This document shows positions 43,664-50,605 of a DNA stretch of 50,605 nucleotides, piece after piece. A model generated the notes under the pieces. The model saw only the letters and a program-made list of their open reading frames with translations. It did no database searches and had not been told where the DNA came from. Origin of the DNA: Deltaproteobacteria bacterium (GTDB lineage Bacteria; Desulfobacterota; Desulfarculia; Adiutricales; Adiutricaceae); contig JAISMF010000009.1 of the NCBI GenBank assembly GCA_031276865.1, forward strand, positions 1-50,605, read 5' to 3'. Every line of letters begins with the position of its first letter. Positions within the stretch are counted from its first letter, which is position 1. The position numbers and the translations under genes were made by a program.

Positions 43664-44562
43664 CGGTTATCCTTGAAGATCTCGTCCGAGAGGTAGCGCG
43701 TCCCGGAGTCGGCTAAAACGGTCACGATGAGGGAGCCCCGGGGAAGGACCTTGGCGAGCTTCAAGGCCCCCGCGACGTTGGCGCCGGAGCTGATTCCGGC
43801 CAGGATGCCCGTCGTCCGGGCCAAAAGCCGGGTGAAGCGGTAGGCCTCCTCCGTGGAGACCTGGATTTCGGAGTCGATCAGATCCCTTTGGTAGATCCCC
43901 GGCCTGATGGTGGAGGCCATGTGCTTGGTGCCCTCGATGCCGTGGAGGGGGGAGTCGGGCTGGATGGAGACGCACTTGACCCGTCCGTCCTCCTCTTTGA
44001 GCCTTTTCGCGGTGCCCATGAAGGTGCCGCTGGTGCCCATGGAGGAGATGAAGTGGGTGATCCTCCCCTCCGTCTGCGCGAGGATCTCCACGGCCGTGGT
44101 CTCGTAATGGACCTGGGGGTTCACGGGATTGTTGTACTGGTCGGGGAAGAAATACCTCTCCGGATTTTTCGCGTGCTCGTCTTTGGCCGCCAGGAAGGCC
44201 CCGTCGGAGCTCTCCAGGGGATCGGTCTCCACGATCTCCGCCCCGTAGGCCCGCAACATGTACTTCCGCTCCTTATTGGCGTTGGCGGGGATGTAGAGCC
44301 TCACTTTGAACCCGAAATGCGCCCCCAGCATGGCGTAGGAGATGCCGGTGTTTCCGCTGGTCGCGTCGATGACGGTTTTATCGCGGTCGAGTTTGCCCGC
44401 GTTCACGCCTTCCAGGATCATCCCCTTGGCGGCCCGGTCCTTGACCGAGCCCGAGGGGTTGTATAGCTCCGCCTTGGCCAGGATCCTCACCGGGGGGTTC
44501 TTTCCCAAGACCGCGTCCAGGGTCACCAAGGGGGTGTTTCCGATTAGATCTAAAACGTTCAT
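43660..44562 (-). CDS. Cysteine synthase (CysM/CysK family)
   Basis: PLP-dependent beta-replacement enzyme, 300 residues. The N-terminal IGNTPLVTLDAVL, the PLP lysine in PSGSVKDRAAKGM (K41), the substrate loop ATSGNTGISYAM (67-78) and the phosphate-binding GTSGTFMGTAKRL are present. Its neighbours (JAMM, CysO-like, MoeZ-like) make it the counterpart of mycobacterial CysM, which uses the CysO thiocarboxylate as sulfur donor. Whether it prefers O-phosphoserine or O-acetylserine cannot be decided; the serine acetyltransferase in the encapsulin operon favours O-acetylserine. It is the first gene of the minus-strand cluster. Confidence 0.93.
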   Translation of the reverse strand: MNVLDLIGNTPLVTLDAVLGKNPPVRILAKAELYNPSGSVKDRAAKGMILEGVNAGKLDRDKTVIDATSGNTGISYAMLGAHFGFKVRLYIPANANKERKYMLRAYGAEIVETDPLESSDGAFLAAKDEHAKNPERYFFPDQYNNPVNPQVHYETTAVEILAQTEGRITHFISSMGTSGTFMGTAKRLKEEDGRVKCVSIQPDSPLHGIEGTKHMASTIRPGIYQRDLIDSEIQVSTEEAYRFTRLLARTTGILAGISSGANVAGALKLAKVLPRGSLIVTVLADSGTRYLSDEIFKDNR

Positions 44563-44609
44563 GAGGGACGCCTGAAATTGGACCGGGTCGAAATTCCCGC
44601 CGCTTTTTT

Positions 44610-44634
44610 CCGAAACGGTTCCGAAACGGTTCCG
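44610..44634 (-). promoter_or_regulatory. Tandem 11-base repeat upstream of cysteine synthase (possible operator)
   Basis: CCGAAACGGTT occurs twice in direct succession followed by CCGTAAGC, about 50 bases before the start codon. Each unit is partly palindromic (AACGGTTCCGAAACGGTT). The position suits an operator. It might be bound by the product of the neighbouring transposase-derived gene (inference). Confidence 0.4.
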
Positions 44635-44937
44635 TAAGCTTTCCGTTTTAACGCCGAAATTTTTCTCGGCGGCCGTCCGCCAGGGATGTTTTCGGCGTCC
44701 GGGCTTTTTCCCGCGGGCGCCGTCCCTAAGCTCCTAAAACCGGGGGACGCTTCCGCCCGCTCGGGCGGAGCTCATTTTAACGGAAGCCCGCCTTAAAAGA
44801 AACAAAAAACCAGGATAAAGCGGCTCGGACGCTCAAAAGCGCGTCCCGAAAGGCCGAAAAAAAATCGCGCGCGGGTGGTAAAAAATAACATGGCGAAAAG
44901 TCCGTTTAATTTATTTTCAAACTTCGCCAAGCGCCCT

Positions 44938-45927
44938 TTATTCCGCGGGATCGTCTTCCGCCGTTAATAAATACTCCGAAGGATCGATTCGTTCGCGGGG
45001 CTCGCCGCGCGTGACGAGGAAAAGCTTCGTTTCCAGATCGAGGCGCTCCTTCGGCCCGCCATCCTGGACCCTGACGGAGAAGAGCCGGGACATTTCCAGG
45101 TTCCAGCGATGGGTTCCGGAGGGGAAGGGCAAAAGCCGGGCCGGAACCGAACGTCCGGCGAGCCTCTCCTTTAGCTCCTCCGCCCCCCCGTCCCCGCCTC
45201 GGGGAAGGCGGGCTTCGTCGTGTAAAACTAGTAGAACGGGGAGGGGGGAACCGCGCCTTTCCGGATCCCCGAGCCACCCGGAAAGCCAGGCCGCCAGAAA
45301 ATCGGACGCGCTCCGAGCCTTCCGCGGCTCCCCTTTCACGTTGAGGGAGCTTGGGGACGCCCGAATTTTTTGGAGGTAGACGACCGGACGCCCCTCGTCC
45401 AAGGCCCGGGTCGTTTCGGCGTTTATCAGGGCGTACTGGCGGGCGAGGTCGAAACTGTCCCGGCCCCGGGCCGTTCTTTTGTTGCTTTTCAGGGCGTAGC
45501 CCAGTTCTTTCAGCATCTGCCCCACCTTCACGTAGCTGACGGGGTGTCCGGCCTCCGCGAGCTCCCGGGCGAGCATCCGGGTGCTTTTGAGGGTCCAGGA
45601 CACGGGGGGGGCGTTTCCGCCCTCCAACGTCTGAGCGCTTTCTATGAGGCCCTGAAGAAACAGGGGCAGATCCTGATCCGAAGTTAGGAGGTTGGGTCTT
45701 CCCGCCCCGGGGCGGCGGACGCGCCCGTCGTCCACCAGCGGGCCTTTCAGCTCCTTTAAGCCTTTGCTGATGGTGGTGCGCGAGAGTCCGCAGATCTCGC
45801 TCACCAGGGATATGCCCCCGTGACCCAGCTCTCTGGCTTTGTCGGCCGCGAAGAGGCGGCGCTCCTTTTCCGAAAGCCCGGGCCAGACTTCGTGAAAAAT
45901 TGCTCTCAGGCGTTCCCGTGTGACCAT
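44938..45927 (-). CDS. ISAzo13-transposase-derived protein lacking catalytic residues; possible DNA-binding regulator
   Basis: A 329-residue protein whose N-terminal 170 residues follow ISAzo13 transposases closely: ERRLFAADKARELGHGGIS, the helix-turn-helix VSEICGLSRTTISKGLKEL, GRVRRPGAGRPNL, WTLKSTRMLARELAEAGHPV and VGQMLKELGYALKSNKRTAR. The catalytic half has changed. Where the family has SVDTKKKE it reads VVYLQKIRA, so the first Asp is gone. The ITADGGGSN block is replaced by VLLVLHDEARLP. The final block reads FPSGTHRWNLEMSRLF where the family has PPGTSKWNKIEHRLF, with Glu shifted one place. The C-terminal end is divergent. The frame is intact over the whole length, which suggests selection for another function. 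No strong ribosome site is seen before 45927. Confidence 0.75.
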   Translation of the reverse strand: MVTRERLRAIFHEVWPGLSEKERRLFAADKARELGHGGISLVSEICGLSRTTISKGLKELKGPLVDDGRVRRPGAGRPNLLTSDQDLPLFLQGLIESAQTLEGGNAPPVSWTLKSTRMLARELAEAGHPVSYVKVGQMLKELGYALKSNKRTARGRDSFDLARQYALINAETTRALDEGRPVVYLQKIRASPSSLNVKGEPRKARSASDFLAAWLSGWLGDPERRGSPLPVLLVLHDEARLPRGGDGGAEELKERLAGRSVPARLLPFPSGTHRWNLEMSRLFSVRVQDGGPKERLDLETKLFLVTRGEPRERIDPSEYLLTAEDDPAE

Positions 45928-46424
45928 AGGCTTAGTGGCTGAAGGTGAAAAAAAAAGACCGAAAGCGTGACGGGTTTCGTCACCTTTCAGCCTTCATGGG
46001 GGATGATCAGCCGGATTTTTTTACGCCGGAACCCTAGTTGAAGGGGATCCGGCTTTGAGCCAATGCTCCAGTATACTTTAACAATGGATTTATTCCGTGT
46101 CAAGAATTTAAAAAAGGGGGGAAACTATTTTTTAAAGCGTTTTTTCCGCCCCGAAGCTTTAACGGATAAACGTGGCGCGGGTTCTTCGGCCGAGGTTATT
46201 GTCATTAAATTATATTTTTTTATTAAAAGAGACTGTTAAAATAGATAATCATAATATTGTTTAAGAAATAATAAGGCTAATATATGGGAAAATTTACGAC
46301 GCCGCTTTATATCGATGTGTAATTAGAAATTTGATATATTTTAAGATTGAATAAGTAATTTTTATAATATTAAGTATATAAAATATTAAATATATATATT
46401 TAATTAAAATTAATATGTTTTAAC

Positions 46425-46468
46425 ATTCCCGCGCGGGGGCTTGTATCCCGCGTTGGCGGGAATTTTTA
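46425..46468. terminator. Hairpin with T-run upstream of the tRNA
   Basis: ATTCCCGC (46425-46432) pairs with GCGGGAAT (46456-46463), with inner GCGGG/CCCGC pairing, then TTTTT on the plus strand. No plus-strand gene precedes it, so its transcript is unknown. Confidence 0.5.
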
Positions 46469-46507
46469 AGCGTCCTAACCGAAGGAAGAGCGAAGCGGAA
46501 GAGAATC

Positions 46508-46536
46508 TTGACTTATGTCCCCGGGTTGTGTTAATA
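46508..46536 (+). promoter_or_regulatory. Promoter of the tRNA gene
   Basis: TTGACT, a 17-base spacer and TTAATA, 47 bases before the tRNA 5' end. This is a good sigma-70-type match. Confidence 0.55.
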
Positions 46537-46582
46537 AGCTTTCTGTCCCTAAAGGGCCGGCTCTTGTTGGGCCCGGCCTATT

Positions 46583-46659
46583 GGCGGCGTAGCTCAGTTG
46601 GTTAGAGCATGCGGCTCATATCCGCAGTGTCCGGGGTTCAAATCCCTGCGCCGCCACCA
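46583..46659 (+). tRNA. tRNA with anticodon CAT (Met elongator or Ile2)
   Basis: A complete cloverleaf. Acceptor GGCGGCG/CGCCGCC pairs perfectly. The D arm contains GCTCAGTTGGTTAGAGC. Anticodon stem TGCGG/CCGCA has loop CTCATAT and anticodon CAT at 46617-46619. T arm CGGGG-TTCAAAT-CCCTG follows, and CCA is encoded. CAT may read AUG as elongator methionine, or AUA if modified to lysidine; the sequence alone does not settle this. The 3' end lies 216 bases before the integrase, the usual arrangement when the tRNA is the attachment site. Confidence 0.97.
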
Positions 46660-46813
46660 TCAAATAATTGCTGGCAAAATTAATAAACGGTTAAATTTGT
46701 TTAAAGCGCTTGCGGAGGCCGTTATAGGCCGCTAAACTAAAAAAAATATTTCGCTGGAGTAATTTTTAAGGCGCTTTTTTCCTTAACTTTTTCCTAAAAA
46801 CACAGTATAAAAA

Positions 46814-46858
46814 ACAGTATATTTTCCAAACCCTTGGAAATATACTGTATTTTTTTTG
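46814..46858 (+). promoter_or_regulatory. Long inverted repeat with T-run directly before the integrase
   Basis: ACAGTATATTTTCCAA (46814-46829) and TTGGAAATATACTGT (46834-46848) form a near-perfect palindrome, followed by TATTTTTTTTG. ACAGTAT also occurs just upstream at 46802. It can act as an operator for integrase or excisionase control or as a terminator shielding the integrase from tRNA read-through. Confidence 0.6.
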
Positions 46859-46875
46859 TGAGGCGGAAAAAGGCG

Positions 46876-48039
46876 ATGGCTCTAAACGAGGCTCTTATTG
46901 GCGCCCTAAAACCCAGCGATAAGCCCATCCGGCACACGGACGGGCGGGGGCTGTATCTGGAGGTTTACCCGAACGGCGCCAAATATTGGAAATTGGGCTA
47001 TTATAATAAATACAAAAAATACACCACTAAAAGCCTTGGAAAACACCCCGACGTATCCCTCAAAGAGGCGAGGACGGAGGCCGCCGCTTTCAAATCGCGG
47101 GAAAACGAGCGCCAAGGCGATCAAGTTCTGTTCAAAGAACGCGCCGAAGATTGGTTCAAAATGCAGAGCGGCGCTTGTTCGGAAAGAAATATTAAAAGAT
47201 ATAGATATTATTTAGATGTATATATCTTGCCTAAAATTGGCTTGTTTTATCTAAAAGACATCACACCTAAATTTATTTTAAATGAAATTTTACGCCCGAT
47301 TGAAGCCAAAGACTTGTTGGAAACGGCTAAGAGGGTTAAAGGGGTTGTACAAAGGATCTTTCAATACGCGGCGACCCTTTCGGAGATTCAGACCAATCCG
47401 GCGGCGGGGCTGGAAGGACTGTTAAAAACAAAAAAGGTCAAGCATAGGGCGGCTATACTTGACCCGAAGGGGATAGGGAGGCTTTTAGACGATTTAAGCT
47501 ATTATAAGGGCACTCCTTCCGTTGAATTCGCCTTAATGATCCTCCCTTACGTCTTCGTCCGGCCCGGAGAACTTAGGCGGGCTGAATGGGGGGAGATTGA
47601 CTTCGAGGCTAAGCTTTGGAGGATTCCTCCGGAAAAGATGAAGTTGCGCTCTCCGCATCTGGTGCCTCTTTCCGACCAAGTGGTGAAGCTCTTGGAGGGC
47701 CTCAAAAAATACACGGGAGACGGGCGTTTTCTTTTCCCCGGACGGGCGAAAGACAAGCCCATCTCGGACGTCACTTTGATCGCGGCTCTTCGGTATCTGG
47801 GGTATTCGAGCGATCAGATGTGCCCACACGGCTTCCGCTCTTTGGCGTCAACAACGCTGAATGAGCTCGGTTATAACTACGATTGGATTGAGCGCCAGCT
47901 TGCGCACTCCGAGCGCTCGGGCGTCCGCGCCGCTTATAACCATGCGGATTATCTGAAGGAGCGGACTCGGATGATGCAGGATTGGGCGGATTATCTAGAC
48001 AAACTTTGCCAAGATTATCTTTCATCCAGGAAAGTATAA
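46876..48039 (+). CDS. P4-type tyrosine recombinase (integrase)
   Basis: 387 residues. The N-terminal arm-binding domain is of the DUF4102 type (LIGALKPSDKPIRHTDGRGL, then YLEVYPNGAKYWKL), followed by the core-binding and catalytic domains. Catalytic residues are seen in YVFVRPGELRRAEW (Arg), PHGFRS (His, Arg), LAHSE (His) and AAYNHADY (Tyr). The start chosen is ATG 46876, preceded by AGGCGGAAAAAGG; the open frame extends 14 codons upstream to a TTG inside an inverted repeat. It would integrate the element into the adjacent tRNA. The gene is intact although other genes of the element are damaged. Confidence 0.93.
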   Translation: MALNEALIGALKPSDKPIRHTDGRGLYLEVYPNGAKYWKLGYYNKYKKYTTKSLGKHPDVSLKEARTEAAAFKSRENERQGDQVLFKERAEDWFKMQSGACSERNIKRYRYYLDVYILPKIGLFYLKDITPKFILNEILRPIEAKDLLETAKRVKGVVQRIFQYAATLSEIQTNPAAGLEGLLKTKKVKHRAAILDPKGIGRLLDDLSYYKGTPSVEFALMILPYVFVRPGELRRAEWGEIDFEAKLWRIPPEKMKLRSPHLVPLSDQVVKLLEGLKKYTGDGRFLFPGRAKDKPISDVTLIAALRYLGYSSDQMCPHGFRSLASTTLNELGYNYDWIERQLAHSERSGVRAAYNHADYLKERTRMMQDWADYLDKLCQDYLSSRKV

Positions 48040-48208
48040 AATCTTTTTCACAGCGATAAATCGTATTATAAAGACGAGACGGGGGCGGAAGCGCTTTATC
48101 CCTAAGCATTTTATATACTGAATCTACGCCCACATTTAACAACTGCGCCATATTTTTGACGGTTAAATATATTGGGGTGAATTCGTATTTATCGTCTACC
48201 TTCGTCAT
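47771..48208 (-). CDS. Excisionase/AlpA-like helix-turn-helix protein, antisense to the integrase 3' end
   Basis: ATG 48208 has a good AGGTGA site. The first 60 residues (YLTVKNMAQLLNVGVDSVYK, then MLRDKALPPPSRL) form a MerR/AlpA-type winged helix-turn-helix typical of phage excisionases. The remaining 80 or so residues are basic and Ser/Pro-rich and overlap the last 269 bases of the integrase on the other strand, so their composition may simply be dictated by it. A convergent int/xis pair sharing sequence is odd. It is possible that only the N-terminal domain matters and that the original end was lost. Confidence 0.6.
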   Translation of the reverse strand: MTKVDDKYEFTPIYLTVKNMAQLLNVGVDSVYKMLRDKALPPPSRLYNTIYRCEKDFILSWMKDNLGKVCLDNPPNPASSESAPSDNPHGYKRRGRPSARSAQAGAQSNRSYNRAHSALLTPKSGSRVGTSDRSNTPDTEEPRSK

Positions 48209-48501
48209 AACACTCACCTTTTAGTCTTTCCCCACACACGGGGAAACTTGTACCTGTTGAGCCTATTAACTCCCCCGCTTTTAATTAAAGACCAAAACAG
48301 TTATATCTAATTTAGTATCGAATGAATATTATGTTATAGGGGATGTTGTACTAAACTTGCACCTTGGTTGCACCCTTCTTGTGCCTTTTTAGCCCCTTCT
48401 TTTGGAAAGAGAGTTAAATAATTATACATCAATTATTATTAAAAGCGTATTAAATTATAAACTATCAAATCTTTTGTTTGTACCCTGCTTGTCCCCCTGT
48501 T

Positions 48502-48975
48502 TTACATGTCCCCCTCAATGTCAATTTCAAGGTATTTGTCTCCATTTTGGCAAGGGTAAAGGTCTCCATTCAGCCAGCAGGGACATTCAAGAGTGCCAAG
48601 GTCGGGGAAGTAATTACTATCCGTGCAAAAACTAAAAATATCGAATGAACTAGTGTTAAATGGCCATACTAAATAAAGTTTATCAGAGTTAATCAATTTA
48701 ATATTCGTGGAATTAAAGGTCTTACGGTCTTGAACGGAGATGTTCAATTCGGCCACGTCAAATTTTATGTATTTCCATCCATGCTCGCAGTAATCAGCGA
48801 ATTCTCCATTCTGAAGTAGCAATACGGGGGCGGGGCCGATAGTATTGGCGTCGGATATAACATCGGCTGCGTATATACCGTAGACGACATCGTGTTCTTC
48901 CCATACGATATATAAATGCCCTTTAGCTGGCCACGTGCTTTTATCGTCAAGGTTAATCGTGGTGGCGCTTTGCAA
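48502..48975 (-). CDS. Small two-repeat protein of unknown function
   Basis: 157 residues; the TTG start at 48975 is uncertain and no good ribosome site is seen. I do not recognise it. It consists of two similar halves: STWPAKGHLYIVW ... GWKYIKFDVAEL and LINSDKLYLVW ... GDKYLEIDIEG. Each half starts with LYxVW and ends with GxKYxxxD. Further decayed units of the same type lie upstream (49016-49225 and 49170-49271), so this is a tandem family. Its low GC and position behind the integrase suggest cargo of the integrated element. Confidence 0.45.
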   Translation of the reverse strand: MQSATTINLDDKSTWPAKGHLYIVWEEHDVVYGIYAADVISDANTIGPAPVLLLQNGEFADYCEHGWKYIKFDVAELNISVQDRKTFNSTNIKLINSDKLYLVWPFNTSSFDIFSFCTDSNYFPDLGTLECPCWLNGDLYPCQNGDKYLEIDIEGDM

Positions 48976-49015
48976 TAAAATCGTAATTAATCTGGTATCC
49001 TTTCAACGGCTAGTT

Positions 49016-49271
49016 CTATTCGTCATATTCTAGGGAGAATTCGATGTATTTCTGGCCTGTTTCGGCTTTAACGCTACCGCGTTTTTTGAAAACATTCCAA
49101 TATGGGAGAGGTCTCCCGTCTCCATATTAAGTTATGCCTTCTTCCGGCCACGTTCTACGGTCTTCTTCATTAAACGTCTTCCAGTCTACCGTGGTAATCG
49201 TTATCTTTATCTGGCATCCTTTCTAAGTCTAATTCAATAAAAAAATCTTGACAACTGACGTATTTTTCATA
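49016..49271 (-). pseudogene. Decayed relatives of the small repeat protein
   Basis: On the minus strand 49225-49016 reads ITTVDWKTFNEEDRRTWPEE, then GIT, an in-frame stop, then YGDGRPLPYWNVFKKRGS... and GQKYIEFSLEYDE, paralleling ATTINLDDKSTWPAKG ... GWKYIKFD of the neighbouring gene. A further tail (49271-49170) reads EKYVSCQDFFIELDLERMPD. At least two more copies existed and are now broken. Confidence 0.4.
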
Positions 49272-49274
49272 CGT

Positions 49275-50069
49275 TTGCTTGACGCCGAAAAACTGGGCGT
49301 GGGATGTAAATGGGAGGTCATCAATTTCCCAGCCATCGCCGAATATGACGAGGATTTCCGCAAACAAGGCGAACCCCTGTTCCCCGAACGGTACGATTTG
49401 GAGACGTTGGAGAATATTTAAAAACAAAAGGGTTCGGCCATCTGGGCGGCTATTCTCTATCAACAGCGCCCGGCGCCGGATGAAGGGCAGATTTTCAAAA
49501 AGGACTGGTTTAAGTACTGGACGAGACTGCCGGATAAGTTCGATAAAATCATTCTTAGCTGGGACATGGCGTTTAAAGACACCGATTCGTCCGATTACGT
49601 GGTCGGTCAGGTGTGGGGAAGAGTTGGTTCGGAATGCTAGCTTACCGACCAGACCAGGGGGCGGATGGGATTCGTGGAGACGTGAGACGCCTTTAGACGG
49701 CAGGCGGAGAAATTGTCGAAAGCTCTTACAAAACTGGTGGACGACAAGGCCAACGGCCCGGCGGTGATTGACGCCCTTAAACGCCGTATTCAAGGCATCA
49801 TACTCATTCAGCCGGATGGTTCGTAAACTTCCATGGCGCACGCCATCGCGGCGTTGTTCGACGCGGGGAACGTTAATTTTCCCTCCCGCGATATAAATGG
49901 CTGGGTGGACGATTTGGAGTCGGAGTTGTTAAGTTTTCCCGTGGGTATGCATGACGTCTAGGTGGACTCTTTAACGCAGGCGTTAAGGAAACTTTCCAAA
50001 GGCTTATGCTCGGGAACGTATGCGTCCGCCGGATTTAGACGTGACAGCGGCTGGGATAGGGCGTGGTGA
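49275..50069 (+). pseudogene. Phage terminase large subunit, 5'-truncated with five premature stops
   Basis: A single frame without indels reads LLDAEKLGVGCKWEVINFPA, AAILYQQRPAPDEGQIFKKD, ILSWDMAFKDTDSSDYVVGQ, VIDALKRRIQGI and HDV*VDSLTQALRKL, the nuclease half of terminase (TerL). In-frame stops are TAA 49419, TAG 49638, TGA 49683, TAA 49824 and TAG 49959. The natural end is TGA 50067. The ATPase half is missing; its place is taken by the AT-rich repeat-protein region. All three stop types occur, so decay is a better explanation than an altered genetic code. Confidence 0.88.
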
Positions 50070-50071
50070 TT

Positions 50072-50605
50072 ATGTTCGATAAAATCAAACAGTTGTTCGC
50101 CGTTAAAAAGTCATCCGCCACCATAACCCGGCCGGCGGGCGCAACGTTTCCCGCCCTGTGGAAATCCGAGACGTTCGAGGCTATGGCCCATCAAATCTTG
50201 AGCATGCCGGATCCTGACGCCATTCTCCGCAAGGCGGGGATTCGTAGAACCACCTTAAAGAAATTGCTCTACGATGACGAGATATATCAGGCCGTGTCCA
50301 CCCGCCTTGACGGTCTGTCAATCGTGCCCGTCCGGCTCGAGCCGACCGAAACGAAGGAGTCGAAGTTTATTCAGACCCGTTGTCTGACTCAGGAATTTCT
50401 GAAAGTCATCTTGGCGGGGGCGTTCGACGCCCGTTTATACGGCTATTCGGTGATGGAAATCATCTGGGATAAAGAATCGTATGACTATGAGCGGGTGTTC
50501 GTCCCGAAAGACATCAGCCGCCGCAATATCGACTATTTCATCGTGCGGCCGGACGGAACGCTTGTTCAGATGCTTTTAGCCGGCGTGCCGGGCGTGAACA
50601 TAACG
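50072..50605 (+). CDS. Mu gp29-like phage portal protein (DUF935 type), N-terminal part
   Basis: An open frame of 178 codons runs from ATG 50072 to the window end without a stop (GTG starts at 50063 and 50066 are alternatives). It reads MPDPDAILRKAGIRRTTLKK, DDEIYQAVSTRLDGL and FDARLYGYSVMEIIWDKES, the pattern of Mu-type portal proteins. The order terminase then portal is standard for phage packaging modules. Unlike the terminase it shows no damage in the visible part. Confidence 0.65.
   Translation, partial: MFDKIKQLFAVKKSSATITRPAGATFPALWKSETFEAMAHQILSMPDPDAILRKAGIRRTTLKKLLYDDEIYQAVSTRLDGLSIVPVRLEPTETKESKFIQTRCLTQEFLKVILAGAFDARLYGYSVMEIIWDKESYDYERVFVPKDISRRNIDYFIVRPDGTLVQMLLAGVPGVNIT

Larger units (their letters stand above)
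45928..46582. other. AT-rich spacer before the tRNA gene
   Basis: No gene supported. It contains near-repeats CACCTTCAGCC and CACCTTTCAGCC (about 45938 and 45980) next to the transposase-derived gene, a terminator-like hairpin, and the tRNA promoter. Confidence 0.5.

Noticed and set aside
49275..50069. Recoded phage genome (TAG as Gln or TGA as Trp)
   Set aside because: TAA, TAG and TGA all interrupt the same gene, and the portal gene directly after it has no in-frame stops over 178 codons, so an alternative code is not needed.
46640..50605. Second attachment site for the integrated element
   Set aside because: No other copy of the tRNA 3' end (AATCCCTGCGCCGCC) is visible up to the window end, so the right boundary is not in view.

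Overview
The window looks like chromosomal DNA of an anaerobic, Gram-negative-type bacterium. The supporting evidence is an oxygen-independent cobalamin pathway (CbiD, CbiET, CbiF, CbiG, CbiH), a nitrogenase-like iron-sulfur enzyme system, and a sulfur-centred gene set. Core genes are GC-rich and tightly packed. They are separated by long AT-rich, gene-poor stretches full of gene fragments, inverted repeats and worn transposase and prophage genes, so the genome appears to be decaying or rearranging, possibly in a host-associated lineage. A Desulfobacterota-like origin is a guess and is not shown by the sequence.

Layout. 1-3.3 kb: the tail of an ISAzo13-type transposase, then an AAA-ATPase/PD-(D/E)XK protein that recurs as a second full copy (33.7-35.5 kb) and a third, broken copy (35.9-36.4 kb). 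3.3-9.4 kb, minus strand: cobalamin genes in the order cbiD, cbiET, cbiF, cbiG, cbiH, with a duplicated two-hairpin element between cbiD and cbiET and a -1 reading-frame overlap between cbiG and cbiH. 9.4-12.9 kb: mostly non-coding, with gene remnants and a consensus promoter and leader. 12.9-26.9 kb, plus strand: one large gene block with a NitT/TauT-type ABC ATPase, a substrate-binding protein, NifH-, NifD- and NifK-like proteins, a NifB-like radical SAM enzyme, a NifX-like protein, four different permeases and a second binding protein carrying a histidine every five residues. 27-32 kb: an IS1634-type transposase lacking part of its catalytic signature, and a long Pro/Glu-rich protein of unknown function with a probable C-terminal frameshift.

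36.6-44.6 kb, minus strand: a cysteine and sulfur module. It contains a cysteine synthase, a JAMM protease, a CysO-like sulfur-carrier protein, a MoeB-rhodanese activating enzyme, a family 2A encapsulin shell, its cysteine desulfurase cargo with a long repeat-bearing loading tail, and a serine acetyltransferase. Upstream lies an ISAzo13-type transposase derivative that appears to have lost its catalytic residues and may now be a DNA-binding regulator. 46.5-50.6 kb: a tRNA with anticodon CAT next to a P4-type integrase, an excisionase-like protein, a small repeat-protein family, a terminase gene with five premature stops, and the start of a Mu-type portal gene that runs off the window.

How the parts may fit (inference). 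The Nif-like HDK enzyme with NifB and NifX-type cofactor proteins and its own importer probably takes up and reduces a small molecule; a sulfur compound is one option, as in methylthio-alkane reductase. The encapsulin/CysO module would then store sulfur and assimilate it into cysteine. The two most interesting systems are the nitrogenase-like transporter-reductase locus and the encapsulin locus coupled to protein-thiocarboxylate cysteine synthesis.
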